From Asterias amurensis (lineage: Eukaryota; Echinodermata; Asteroidea; Forcipulatida; Asteriidae): a DNA stretch of 64,000 bases. The notes below the pieces were generated by a model, which was not told where the DNA came from, did not search any database, and saw only the letters and a program-made list of their open reading frames with translations. Shown here piece after piece: positions 32,693-45,061 of this stretch (positions within the stretch are counted from its first letter, which is position 1; every line of letters begins with the position of its first letter). Where the stretch lies: the NCBI RefSeq assembly GCF_032118995.1, contig NC_092650.1, positions 25,599,001 to 25,663,000 of the forward strand, written 5' to 3'. The translations under genes and the position numbers were made by a program.

Positions 32693-33041
32693 AAAGATGC
32701 TATGACAGATTTTTGCCCCAAACAGTAATAACATATTTTTTTTTAGTAAATGGTATTTCAAAGAGTATCACCCGCTCTAACGAAAAAAAGTTCAACTTTT
32801 ACTTTTGATGGTCAGGAACCATGACAAAAATTTAAAACGTTTCTTATAAAACACATAAGAATTGGTCACGTGATATATTGTCGGGATCCCGACAAAAACT
32901 AATTTTGAGCACTTTATTTTACTGCTACTAATAATTGGCGGACTTTTTCGAGCAATGGCTCAAATGAAAGCTTGTAACTTTCTCGACCCCCATCAAAATT
33001 TTTGGGTCAAATCGGCCAAAAATCTGACATAGCATCTTTAA
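32693..33041. mobile_element. TTAA MITE, AGATGCTATGACAGA family
   Basis: TTAA AGATGCTATGACAGATTTTT at the left and 'aaaatctgacatagcatctt' TAA at the right. It contains 'gtcgggatcccgac', a perfect palindrome. Confidence 0.8.
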
Positions 33042-33587
33042 GAAAGCACACGCCACAATTTGATCCGACCCTGGTTGTCTGCACAATCTAAAGCCCGTTT
33101 TTAAAAAGCAGGGTAACGTCATATCGTTTAATTAGTATTGTATTTTTAGAGTGTAGTTGTAAGAAATAAGGTGTTGGCAAATCGTGGTTTTGTAAAACTG
33201 TTTTCATTTGTTTGTGTTTCCTTATTTATGTTGGTAATATCAAAAAGGTGAACAAAAAACTAAAAAATACATATTTACAAAATCAATCATTCAGAATTAC
33301 GAAGACAATCAACAACAAAAACCCGGGCAAGCCAGATATTTAAACAAAAACCTACAAGTACTGTGATACAAAATCATTAGATTTAATAAGCTACGGATCC
33401 CGAAAAGAAACAAGTAAAGCAGACACTGAACGGTTAAATAAATCTAAAAAAACAAACAAAATAAAACCACACAAACAATCTAACAAGTTACGTCAATATG
33501 TTAGTTCGTTCTCCCGAGATCGTTTCGTTAACACGTAAGATGAGGTTTAAGAAAGGTGCTTTTTGATTATTGAACAACAAGATTACT
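33042..33587. other. Non-coding stretch
   Basis: AT-rich. No feature recognised. Confidence 0.35.
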
Positions 33588-33880
33588 TAAAGACACTGGA
33601 CACTTAATAGTGTATCCCACAAATGTATATATAACGCATCTGTGAAAGTTTTGACTCAATTGGTCATTGGAGTTGCAAGAAAATAATGAAAGAAAAAAAA
33701 TCACCCTTTCTGCACAAAAATATGTTTATGCTTTCAGGTGCCCATAACAAAAGGCTTCAGACCTGATTTTTAAAATATATTTTGAGTGAGAATCTACTTC
33801 TTTCTCAAATACTACGTTATTTCAGATGGAACCGTTTCTCAAAACGTTTTATACCATCAACAGCTCCCCAGTTGAAATCA
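33588..33880 (+). mobile_element. Family A MITE, truncated
   Basis: Left end 'aaagacactggacacttaat' is present and the body continues to 'atcaacagctccccagt'. The right terminus is absent. Confidence 0.65.
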
Positions 33881-33999
33881 AAACGAAAATCGCAAAACAT
33901 TTGATCATTTTGACAAATAAGGGAAATGTAGATTTATGCCAGAATGACAATGTGGATGTTCAAATCACTGCATATAAAAAACATCAGTTGACTCTTTTT

Positions 34000-34714
34000 T
34001 TTTTTTTTTTTTTTTAAACCAACCCTTTTCCCACTGGGCCTTTCTCACGGTAGTCTCGACATTATACTTCCATTAGTCAACATCGATCTTTTCACACCAA
34101 GACGAGTTTTGGTTCGGTGTTTTGAAGTAAAACAGGAATGGAAGCCTGTTTTGATATCTGTTTTATGGTGTTAATTTCATCAAAAGACAACCACGATAGA
34201 AACCTCGGATGTCCTATGGTTTCAACGCATTCCCTATGGGGAAAAAAGTAACGCCAAAAGGTAAATAAGGCGTCACGCGGAAATAAACAATTGAATAAAT
34301 AAAAATATATACATAAATAAATACAGCTGAAAAACCCACGCATGTCCTAGCTTTGAATGAAATTGAGTAAAACTTCATCGAGTTAATTGCGATAGCTGTA
34401 TATTATAAGAAGCGATTGTCCCAAGACGTGTTTTTCAACTTTTGACGATTATAAAATCCCTATTGGTTGCAATTACACTTTTAAATTTCCATCTCGTTAG
34501 GTCTTGGAGTCTTAGATGTGATTAGAAACCAATAAAAAAGCTCTTACATTAAATCCCCCACGAACTCTATCGAAAAAGAAGTGTCCGATTTGTATGCAAA
34601 AATCTGTGTGAAATCAAAATTGTACTTGTAGATTTTCAAGGATGCTCGACCTCCGTGCATGCAATAATTAAAAAGGAATCTCCATTATGAAACTAAAGGC
34701 TCCTTTTTCGGTTT
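34000..34714. other. Non-coding stretch
   Basis: Poly-T at about 33996-34014 borders it. No feature recognised. Confidence 0.3.
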
Positions 34715-34880
34715 TAAAGGGTTTGTGTACTTTTTGTACGAAAGAAACATATTGTCCACAGATTCACATTAAACCTTCATGGTTTGAAGATAATGTTGGT
34801 ATAAAGCTTCCCTTAAAATATAATTTGCTGAGGTGCTGAGAAATGAGTACACAATGTCACGAACATTATTTGAGCATGTA
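34715..34880. mobile_element. Half of a 'TGCTGAGGTG' foldback element
   Basis: 'aatttgctgaggtgctgaga' and flanking bases match one arm of the element at 27310-27645. The other arm is not found nearby. Confidence 0.5.
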
Positions 34881-35112
34881 CAACGTGTTTACCAGTACTG
34901 ATATTAACACGACTATCCTGAAAACATCGCTCTGTGATTTTCACTTGTTTTCACAACAAATGATGCGGGCTGGCTTTTACGATCGTGTACGCGGGTTAAA
35001 CAAAATAGCAAACTCTCATCACGGTTAACGAAGTATCTTTTATCGTAGTGTGCTATGTCTGAAGATTTAAACTGAAAAAAGAATAACAATAAATATTATG
35101 TTCAGGGCCCAG

Positions 35113-35335
35113 TTTCATAGCGCTGCTTAGCAGCCGATTTTGTGCTTACTGGGTCCAATTTCATAGCGCTGCTTAGCGGCCGATTTTGTGCTTACTGGGC
35201 CCAATTTCATAGCGCTGCTTAGCGGCCGATTTTGTGCTTACTGGGCCCACTTTCATAGCGCTGCTTAGCGGCCGATTTTGTGCTTACTGGGCACAATTTC
35301 ATAGCGCTGCTTAGCGGCCGATTTTGTGCTTACTG
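35113..35335. repeat. 46-bp tandem repeat, five copies
   Basis: Units begin 'tttcatagcgctgcttag' at 35113, 35159, 35205, 35251 and 35297, each exactly 46 bp apart with few changes. Confidence 0.95.
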
Positions 35336-35351
35336 TACCGTTTCTAATTCA

Positions 35352-35510
35352 TACGCCTCTCTTAATATTTATGCATGAGGTACGTCACAATGCTAACTCA
35401 AAACGAGGCGATGGTCGCAGCCACTGCAAGTGATGGGGAACGTGCGCCCATAGCCTCATTTTGGGTAAGAATTATGACGTCATGCATAAGTATTAAGAAA
35501 GGCATATAGC
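35352..35510. mobile_element. MITE, family L, copy 2 (nested)
   Basis: 'acgcctctcttaatatttat' mirrors 'ataagtattaagaaaggca'. Inner arms 'actcaaaacgagg' and 'cctcattttgggt'. Confidence 0.75.
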
Positions 35511-36311
35511 GCTGCTAACTGTAAGCACACGAAAAGGCATGCTTACCGCACGAAAATAAATGACGTCACAATGCAAACCAATGGTAAACGCGCAAAATGG
35601 CCGCCAAATTTTGCTGCTTACCTGTGAAATACGCTTGCACCTTAGCAACATTTTCTGCTACAGTAAGCACACAAATGTGCTTACACACAAATGTGCTTAC
35701 CATTAAGCAGCGATATGAAATTGGGCTCAGGTCAGGTTGTGGCCGTTCGGCCATAACCCTCTGACCCACTGAAAAACTTAGAGTTTAACGTACGTTCCCA
35801 AGAGCATCAGTATATGAAGTAAACTTTACCGAGTAACTTAGGTCTATTATTACAAAGAAATCCCATTAGTCTAAAATATGTTTTTTAGAACTTCAATAAC
35901 AAGGATCATCATCCCTTTTACGGAAATGAATTCAACTCACAAATCCCTTTTTAGGAATAGGTTTACAACAAAAACATATTATCTACCCCAAAACCGCGGG
36001 TAAAAGACACAACATTGAACACTGTTTCCCTGGGGATTAATGCCCACGTGTTTCAGTCGCTTCAGAGAGATCTAGAAGTGCTCCGAGGACTCCCATAGAA
36101 TACGGTTCCTCGTAACAACTATCTGTTTTATGCGTCAACCAAAAAGTAAGGTCAACTGAGACCGATTTTACAAAGAGCTATTTGATCTTAGCAGTGTATC
36201 AATACTCGCTACGCAAAGTATGGTGTCATAGTCATAACAAATCACAAAGGGCGTTGTTGACGAGCTTTCTTAAGATGAATCTTAGTGCTTTCTGAAATCC
36301 ATTCTTGTGGT

Positions 36312-36426
36312 CGATTTCACAAAGATAGTCCTAACTTATGACTAATCATAGGACTCTTTAAAACTACTACAAATAGCTAGTACTAAGTTATGAATAACTT
36401 GTCCCAACTCGATATAAGACTATTCT
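36312..36426. mobile_element. Family D MITE, interrupted at TTAA by the next element
   Basis: Starts 'gtcgatttcacaaagatagt' and runs to 'gactattcTTAA', where a family A-like element begins. Confidence 0.6.
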
Positions 36427-37008
36427 TAAAGCCATTGGACACTCTCGGTAAACAGTATTGTCCCAAGGCACACACTTCGTGTATCACAACTTATATATAA
36501 AATAACAAACCTGTGAAAATTTAGGCTCAATCGGTCATCGAAGTCGGGAGAAAAAACGGGAAAACCCACCCTTGTTTCTGCACGTTTCGCCGTGTCATGA
36601 CATGTGTTTAAATTAAATCCGTAAGTCTCGATATCGAGAATTGATAATTGTTTTAATGTAAAGCATTTCATTGTAACGGGTGTGACTTGGTAACGAGAGT
36701 GACTTGGTAACGAGATTCACTCTTTGTAACTAAGGTCGACTGTATTAAGAGTTTTAAGAAATGAGAGAAATCGAGTGAAATGAGAGCGAGAGTCGTGTTC
36801 TACGAGGAATTATAATATGAACCAGTTTTGAAGTATTTTATTTTTCGAGTGTGAAATAACATATTTCTCAAAAAACTATACAATACTCCGTAGAAAAGTT
36901 TCTTAGAATGTTTTATATTATCAACAGCTCCCCATAGCTCGTACCAAGTTTGTTTTCACGGTAACAATTTTTTGGGAGTAATTACCAATAGTGTCCATTG
37001 CCTTTTAG
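36427..37008 (+). mobile_element. TTAA MITE, family A relative (AGCCATTGGACAC)
   Basis: Left 'agccattggacactctcgg', right 'caatagtgtccattgccttt'. It is longer than typical family A because of a middle insertion around 36680-36870. Confidence 0.7.
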
Positions 37009-38268
37009 AGTGCATCTTCAGCAATTGTTGGTGTAATGATCGATGTTCGGAATAAGTTTTCTCGGTCAATTTCGTCAAATGAGCAGCCAATTTAACCACC
37101 AGAATATTGTATTTCGCGTGAAATCGAATCTACTGAAAAGGGTCATTCGATTTCGTTTTATGATTAGTCAATTGTAATGTTGCGTCATTCAAATAAACAA
37201 AATAATCATTCAATTTAGCAATTCATCAAAGCAGCATTCAAATTCGCAGACGCTTCTTGATCCGTGTGTGTCACGAAAAAGAATGACGCTACGCTAAATT
37301 GAACAGAGTGAACAGCGTCAAGGAATTTGGCGCGACTTAAAACGAAATTGAATGGCCGAATTCTGAATTTAAAACGCATTCACAACTGGAGACGTAAAAC
37401 AGCTCGTATCCGAACGCATACAAATGAAATTGACTGCTAATTTGCCGAAGTTTACCGAGAAAACCTATATAAGACGGTTTGGGATGTGAGAGAACATGCC
37501 AGTGAGTATGGCCCCTCTCGTAAAAGGAGCTGCAGCAATCCCTTCATTTTAAATTCCAATGTGATAGTTTGAAAAGGTAATTTTGATCACATCCCCTGTG
37601 GAAATTAGTATCATCTTTGCTTTGAAAATAATTTCGAAACAACAATTGGACTTATGGGATGCAATGCAAGCACATGTATTTATTTGTCAGTATATCGTCC
37701 GCTCAGGTCGACTATCAAAAGTTACTAACAAAATTATGATTACCAGAATAACCAGCCAAAATACCATGTCATATGTACCATTTGTGACCGGTATCCTGCT
37801 TATTTCTGCTAAGCAGAAAACTGCAATTTTGTCTGCTTAAGCAGCTCTATAAAAATTGCCCCTGGTAATGGAGTTTATAGTCTAGTTTATAGACTAATTC
37901 AAGACTAATCTTCGAAGCACTTTGTTTGGCAAAAAGAGTTAATCTATAATAAAAAATACACTATTTGTTGATTTATATTATTGTTTTTCTTCAAACAGAA
38001 ATGCATAAAAAAAAAAGAAAAAAAAAAAAAGAAAAAAAAAAAAAAAAAAACTTGACCTGTTGCAACCTGCTTACCGCCAAAATGACTTATGGTATAAAAG
38101 CAAATAATTTGTTAATAGCCTGACGTTTCGACCCTAGCAGAGTCTTTTTAAGACAAACATGCCAAGTTATAAACACTCGCCGTTGAGTACCCGAGATTAT
38201 AGATGAACGATGTTTTGAACGAGTAGTTGATGTGAAAAAAGGCGAGTGAAGATGGTTAAATATGATTA
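37009..38268. other. Non-coding stretch with A-rich tract
   Basis: A-rich tract at about 38007-38050. 'gacgtttcgaccctagcag' at about 38113 belongs to the motif group in the findings. No gene recognised. Confidence 0.35.
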
Positions 38269-38269
38269 T

Positions 38270-38665
38270 GCATGTGTATATTGCATCAACTGGGGTGCTA
38301 AAGTTGACTGAATGGGTGTTGTCTCGTTAAAGCAAGAAAAAAAAACAAAAAACATTACACCATGTAGTTTTAAAATAACACCTGCCAAAGTAAGACCATC
38401 GGTGTTATTTAAGACACTGTGATACTCTTCTATATAACAACACCAATGGTGCACATTTCAACACCTACTTCTTTGCGGTGTATATTGCAATGACTGGGGG
38501 TGTAGTCGCTCAACTCTACACCATGTAGGCCTAGTGTTAACATAACACTATTTTCTGCAAACAAAATAACACCACAAAAGATCTACATTAGTGTTATTTT
38601 AACACCTTATGATATTCTTTGGTATGAAGTCACAACATGTGGTGTAGATTTTAACACCCAAGTTT
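38270..38665. mobile_element. DNA element packed with TAACAC/GTGTTA motifs
   Basis: Repeated 'gtgttattt', 'aacacc', 'ggtgta' and 'tacacc' in both orientations between 'gtgtatattgcatcaactgg' and 'ttttaacacccaagtttttg'. No transposase is present. Confidence 0.55.
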
Positions 38666-38799
38666 TTGCAGTAAATAGATATGTGAGGATGATCAAGAGC
38701 AAAGTATGGTCATGAATGATTGCAACTGGATTGTGATGTAATGCCACTATTTAGGCTAATAATTAGGTGTACCCGTGATCAAATAGTGGCTAATTATTA

Positions 38800-39182
38800 A
38801 AGGCAGTGGACACTTTTGGTAATTACTCAAAACAATTATTAGCATAAAACCTTTCTTGGTGACGAGTAATGGGGAGAGGTTGACGGTATAAAACATTGTT
38901 AGAAGCGGCTCCCTCTGAAGTTTCATAGTTTTCGAGAAAGAAGTAATTTTCCACGAATTTTATTTCGAGACCTCAAGTTTAGAACTTGAGGTCTCGAAAT
39001 CAACCATCTAAACGCACACAACTTCGTGTGACAAGGGTGTTTTTTCTTTCATTATTATCTCGCAAGTTTGATGACCGATTGAGCTCAAATTTTCACAGGT
39101 TTGTAATTTTATGCATATGTTGAGATACACCAACTGTGAAGACTAGTCTTTGACAATTACAAATAGTGTCCACTGCCTTTAA
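38800..39182 (-). mobile_element. TTAA MITE, family A, full length
   Basis: TTAA AGGCAGTGGACACTTTTGG at the left and 'agtgtccactgcct' TTAA at the right. It also splits a duplicated flank: 'gtgatcaaatagtggctaat' occurs on both sides. Confidence 0.9.
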
Positions 39183-39845
39183 TAATTAGATGTACCCGTG
39201 ATCAAATAGTGGCTAATTATCAAAGACATAGCTCGATAAAACATCCAGTCGCTCAGGGGTAACTCGTTGTACTTTTTTCAAGGCATTCACCGTTTGAAAA
39301 AAAAAATAATTAGTAACATTGGTTCTTGGTGAACCAGTATCCTCACTTTGTGTATCCCAACATATGCATGAAATAACAAACCGGTGAACATTTTCATTTA
39401 GTCATCGAAGTTGCAAGAAAATAATGAAAGAAAACACATCCCTTGTTTGTTTATATACCCGCTTCAAGTCTGAATCTTTTTTTTTAATATTCAATTTCTT
39501 AGTGAAAACTTGACCTCTTTCTCTAAACTCTACATTCAAGATTTCATAAAATTTACATGACTCCAAAATGGCGGTTAAATCAAGATTGTTTCGACGATGA
39601 CGTCAATTGAATAAGGTCACTTGATGTCATTTACTTAGTTGTGACGTCATGCAAAGATTACCTTATAGGCTTTGTATTACTAGCCATAGCAGTTTGTGAA
39701 CGATCTTGCAAGGGTTTGTGGGTGAACAGTGCATCAGTCTATTGGCTGCCCGAAATGCAACCGAAAGGCAATTAGAGATTTTGGCGCACAAAAAAAAAAT
39801 CCCCCTCAAAACAAAACAACAACATCAGACCCAACTTATCATTAT
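39183..39845. other. Non-coding stretch with a family A fragment
   Basis: About 39340-39530 resembles family A ('cccaacatatgcatgaaata'). No exon. Confidence 0.4.
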
Positions 39846-39996
39846 GGGTGCGTTTGTTTAGCTTCCCTGGGTCGACCCCGTATAGTGGTGGTTTTTTCCA
39901 GGACGAACGTGTGCAGATATTTACCCACGTTCGTCCTGGAAAAAAAAAAACCGTCACACACCGGGGTCGATTCAGGGAAGCTAAACGAACGCACCC
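39846..39996. mobile_element. MITE, family C, copy 2
   Basis: GGGTGCGTTTGTTTAGCTTC at the left and 'ggaagctaaacgaacgcacc' at the right. Centre 'ggacgaacgtg'/'acgttcgtcc'. Confidence 0.88.
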
Positions 39997-40972
39997 TATA
40001 TACCAATTTACGTTTTAAGGATACGCATCGCCCGTTCACGTGTTAAGCACCTCCAAGTCAATCGAGGTGATAGTCTTACAATAATACTTATAGGACTAAT
40101 AATGATTATCAAATAAACAAAAATAAACACATTAGATCACATATGTGAACATCTGCGAGTGAGTTCGAGTGCGAGCGGTACAGTATGATTGATTGACTGA
40201 AGAGATCCGATTGGTATGGAGGCTACTGAATTAAATGGATTGTGGATGGAAATGCATGTTTTTGGTCACGGCTTTATGAGTGTGTTTGAGTGGCAGTTAA
40301 GTTAGCCTTGATTCAAAACGTGCGAATGGAAAAGCTGCAGATTCGCAGAGACTACGGCACGGAATAATGTTATAGAGCTTACATAAAAGGCACGTTTGGT
40401 AGTTGTCAAAGATCAGTACTTGCTCTTGGTGTATCCCCATAATATGTATTAATTAACTATTTCTGTGACGTCATACTACTGTTGAAAGTGTAGATTGCTT
40501 TTACGAATTTACACTTCGTTACGAACCTACACTTAAGTGTAGATTCGTAACATAATCTACAGTTGAGTGTAGATTCATTAGCAAGCTTGAGTAAATAGTT
40601 CAACTTGAAAATGACTGTTTTTCCAAACTGAAACATTGCATGAAGTGAAAATATAGCTGAAAATATGTTATCTTTCAATTTACAAAAAAAAAAATTCAGT
40701 TGAAAAAATTACTTTAGTATCACATTTCTTTTTGCTGAGGAAACTGACGTTTTTACTCAATAAACATGTTGCAAGCACTAAGTATGCCTGCCTATATTTT
40801 GTAAGACAGTTGTAAAATGTGACCAACCGTCGTTTGACAACTTACTGCAAATTAGATAGAAAAAAAGATAGACTAGCTAGTGTTGTTATAATTGAAAAAT
40901 CAAATTCATTGAAACTGTTACGTAACCAATGGGGGAAATAGTTTAAGTCAGAGAATAGACTCTAAAGCGTAG
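39997..40972. other. Non-coding stretch
   Basis: Near 40487-40580 'gtgtagattcgtaac' recurs with inverted copies, related to the hairpin at 40973. No gene. Confidence 0.35.
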
Positions 40973-41033
40973 ATTCGTGAATAGAATGTACGAGCCTTCG
41001 GCTCGTACATTCTATTCACGAATCTTCACTGTA
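40973..41033. repeat. Near-perfect hairpin
   Basis: Arms of about 28 bp: 'attcgtgaatagaatgtacg' mirrors 'cgtacattctattcacgaat', closed by a short 'gagccttcggctc' stem-loop. Confidence 0.85.
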
Positions 41034-41153
41034 TCTTCCATTCTCCTTAACGTTATAAATCTAGAATCGAATGGTCATTGAAGTTGTACCTTAAAGACTT
41101 CTCTTAGGGTTAAGTGTGGGTCCTTACGGGAAAAACAGATCCCGTTAAAGGAA

Positions 41154-41225
41154 CGCGTTGCCTTGGGTCGGTCGAGTTGGTCCATGAAAAATGTCCATGA
41201 AAAATACTGTGGTTAGCAATCGAAA
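41154..41225. mobile_element. Family B MITE, left-end fragment
   Basis: TTAA then 'aggaacgcgttgccttgggt' and 'gtcgagttggtc'. The rest is absent. Confidence 0.6.
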
Positions 41226-41597
41226 CTAGCCGGATGGGAACGTGCTTAAAATATTCATTAAAAAGATATAAACCGGTGTTTTTATTGAAACGTCACCAGT
41301 AATTGGAAACTAGATGATGTGGACATTATTAGTTGACTTTAAAACAATAACAAATATAAACAGTATAAAAATAACAAATAAATTACAAAAATTGAATCAA
41401 ATTAAACGATAAATAAGTGGAAAAAAAAAATAAAAAATTCTTTAGTTGTGAACTAACATAATTAAAATAATGTTTTCAAATAGCCGCCGGACAATGTAAA
41501 AAACTTATCTTCGACAGAAAGATGTGGGCCGGCAGCAACCGTTTTTCTTAAGGCACTTTAAGTCAGCTAAGCCGTAGTCTCAGTTTGCATTTCTCTT

Positions 41598-41995
41598 ATA
41601 GACACTAGACACTATAGGTAATTGTCAAAGACAAGTCTTCTCACTTGGTGTATCTAAACTTATGCACAAAGTAACAAACCCGTAAACATTTGAACTCAAT
41701 TGATTCGTCGAAGTTGCGAGATAACAATGAAAGAAAAGCACCCTTGTCACACGAAGTTGTGTGTTTTCAGATGCTTAATTTCGAGACCTCAAAATCAAAT
41801 TTTGAGGTATCGAAATCAAATCCGTGGGAAATAACTTGTTTCTCGAGCCGTTTCTCACAATGTCATACTATCAACCTCTCCCATTACTTGTCACCTTTTT
41901 CACAGGTTTGTTATTTTTTGCATATATGTTGAGATACACCAAGTGGGAAGACTGGTCTTTGACAATTACCGATAGTGTCCAGATATATCTTTAAT
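41598..41995 (+). mobile_element. TTAA-type MITE, family A
   Basis: Left 'agacactagacactatagg', right 'ttaccgatagtgtccaga'. It contains the family palindrome. Confidence 0.75.
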
Positions 41996-42355
41996 GTATT
42001 GACTAAAAGGTGTTAATTTTAATTTGAAATGATACAAATATATACGAAAGTTGAAAATACTTCTCTTTAAACCAAAGTTACAGGTTAAGTACTATATAAA
42101 ATGGTAATATTACATTTTTGGAAAAACTAAAATAAATGTTTGACACTAGAATTAAGATCGTTTATAACGCTGATGTTTAACAAGCAGCGATCAGTGTTTT
42201 TCTTTGAAATCTGTGGTCTAAAGTAGATCACTTTGTAAATTTAAATGTATGACGTAATTATGCAAAACCACTTAGCAAAAGCACTACATATGCTAATTTT
42301 AGCTCTGTAATGGATCCTTGATAATCTACTATTTAATTAAATAGAGCATGTTTTT

Positions 42356-42713
42356 AAAGCCATTTGACACTTTCGTTAAACAGTTTTGTCCAAGGCCCAC
42401 ACTTCACGTATTAAAATAACAAACCTGTGAAAACTTAGGCTCAATCGGTCACCGGAGTCGGGAGAAGATAACGGAAACCCACCCTTGTTTCCGCACGTTT
42501 CGCCCTGTCATGACATGTGTTTAAAATAAACCCGTAAATCTCAATATCGAGAATTGTCATTGTTTTAGTGTTTTCTCAACACGTTAAGCGTTTCATGGAA
42601 TACAATTTTAAGAGAAGTATTTCACCATTACCTTCTGTAAACCAAGTTATTTGTAAATCTATGAACTTTTAATTTTGTTGTCTGTTCCGAAAGTGTCCAA
42701 TGGCTTTAACGCA
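42356..42713 (+). mobile_element. TTAA MITE, AGCCATTTGACAC relative of family A
   Basis: Left 'aaagccatttgacactttcg', right 'cgaaagtgtccaatggcttt'. It is closely related to the element at 36427. Confidence 0.8.
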
Positions 42714-42878
42714 GTATTTCATCTTACTCCCTACTATCAGGCCTCACTTTTTTTATTATTATTATTTATTATAATATTGCAATGTGCATGTGATGTGTAA
42801 AAGGGGCATTATCTAAAGTGACATATTATTATTAATCGATAGAAGTTAGAGGTCTATATCATGTACATTTAATTGTTT

Positions 42879-43262
42879 AAAGGCAGTGGACACTATTGGT
42901 AATTATTCAAAATAATTATTAGCATAAAACCTTTCTTGATTACGAGTAATGGGGAGAGGTTGATAGTATAAAACATTGTGAAAAACAGCTCCCTCTGAAG
43001 TCACGTAGTTTTTGAACAAATAAGTAATTTTTCACGAATTCGATTTCGAGACCTCAGATTTCGAATTTGAGGTCTCGAAATCAAGCATCTGAAAGCACAC
43101 AACTGTGTGTGACTACGGTGTTTTTTCTTTCATTATTATCTTGCAAGTTCGACGACCGATTGAGCTCAAACTTTCACAGGTTTGTTATTTTATGCATATG
43201 TTGAGATACACCAACTGTGAGGGCTAATCTTTGACAATTACCAATAGTGTCCACTGTCTTTA
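42879..43262 (-). mobile_element. TTAA MITE, family A, full length
   Basis: TTAA AGGCAGTGGACACTATTGG at the left and 'ccaatagtgtccactgtctt' TAA at the right. Confidence 0.92.
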
Positions 43263-44071
43263 ATGAATGATGAAAGACCATTATGTACGTATTATGAAGA
43301 AGCATTAAATCAGTTGGCTCTTCACATCACGAGAATGTTTAGCAAAGAGTTTAATTAAAAAAACAAATTAAAAAAAAAAACCGCCATTGATGCGTTGACC
43401 AATCTCAAACTGGAATTTTTCAACCAATATATTGCGAACGCACACAGCGCAACCAATTATGGTTATATTATTTTATTTGTGATTCACAATTTTATGTAAG
43501 CTCACAAATTGGTAAACTGTACAATCATTGTTCAAAGACTTCTTCTATTGTAGTAGAGTTAAGAGATTCTACTTTTAATGAGCATGGTTTATATTAGTAA
43601 CGCTGTTTAAGTAAAATGAATGTTTAATTTACACTAAATGTGCCAGCTGATTGAGCCACAGACAAAAGTAACGATCAATGTATAACCTAAGAATGGTAAC
43701 AAACAACATTGATAGACTAGACATAAACGGAACTATTAAACCTTTAAATGACATTATACAGGGTAACATTGACTGTAAAGTAAAAACAAAATATATATAA
43801 TATATTTACTGCAATGGGATCTTTAAACTGAAAGCAATTTTTAATTCAGTTGAAAAAAGTATATGTGTACAAAATAAAAGAGAAATTAAAAGCCACGATC
43901 TGTATACAAAAGTTTAATTTGTCTAAATAATTCATTGTCTCATTAATTCATTGTTCCATTTAATCATAATATGAAATACATGTAGATTTCTACAATAAAA
44001 CCACCAATATAAAAATGTGAACATATCATTTGCTACGGTAGTAGAGTTTTGAAGACATCACTGCAAATCTA
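43263..44071. other. Non-coding AT-rich stretch
   Basis: No feature recognised. Confidence 0.35.
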
Positions 44072-44190
44072 CAGCCGACTTTACACAACTGCGTAAGTCC
44101 ACTTGCGCAACGTCTGTGGCGCAACTTACACCATAAATGTTGCGCAAGTGGACTTGCGCAGTTGCGTAACGTTTCGTTAAATCGGCTACT
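44072..44190. mobile_element. Foldback MITE ('AGCCGACTTTACACAACTGC')
   Basis: 'actgcgtaagtccacttgcg' mirrors 'aagtggacttgcgcagttgc', with outer 'agccga'/'tcggct'. Confidence 0.75.
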
Positions 44191-44446
44191 ATGGCCGTTA
44201 TGTAATATTTACTTCCTCCACGGTCCAACAAAAGAAAGAATAGTCCGCTTTCGGAATACACAATCTGAGAAACGTTTCAGAAAGAAACGCTTCCAAGATT
44301 AAGTTTTTTGGGTGGTACCAAACAAATAGAAGTTTCACTTGTTTTACTCCGAGGGAAAATGATAACAAAAATGCTTTGTACACTATCAAAAGTGCGTTTT
44401 GACTGTCAATACGGTTACCAAACATAACAACGTTAACATTCATATT

Positions 44447-44760
44447 AAAGACAGTCGACATTATTGGTAATATTGTCAAAGACCAGTCTTCTCACAATAT
44501 GGTGTATATCAACATATGCATAAAATAACAAACCTGTAAAAGTTTTAGCTAACATAAATTGGTCACCAAAGTTGCGAGAAGAAAAAACACCCTTGTCAAC
44601 CGAAGTTGTGTGCTTTCAGATGCTTGATTTCTTGACCTCAAAAAAAAAAATCTTGGAATATTACATCTTTGTTATTCGTGGAAAATTAAATGTTTCTCAA
44701 AAACTACATGACTTCAGAGGGAGCCGTCTTTCAAACAGACAACGCCAACCTCTTTCCCTC
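44447..44760 (+). mobile_element. Family A MITE, right end damaged
   Basis: Left 'aaagacagtcgacattattg'. The body runs to 'acgccaacctctttccctc'. No intact right terminus. Confidence 0.65.
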
Positions 44761-45061
44761 AATGTGTTTTTTGTGTTTTTACAATGGTGAGATGTGGGGC
44801 AAACGCAAACAACATCTTGTTTGTGTCAAAAATACAGTATACACTACAAAAAGCACTCAGTCTTGTGTAACCGCAAACAGTGAGTTATGTCTTTAAAGAA
44901 TAATAACTGTCAACAAAGAGAGGAACAAATCTAATTCGACAATGGCAACTATTGATGTGTCTTTTATCTTAAAAAAATCATGGCACGACAAAACGAGTTT
45001 ATATTATAGGCCTACGTCTTTCTTGAACATGACTTTAGTTGTGATCTTTTATAAAACAATG

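Larger units (their letters stand above)
35105..35730. mobile_element. DNA element, family F, with internal tandem array and nested MITE
   Basis: The left terminus 'gcccagtttcatagcgctgc' mirrors the right 'agcagcgatatgaaattggg'. The left arm is expanded into a 46-bp array, and a family L MITE sits inside. Confidence 0.75.
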
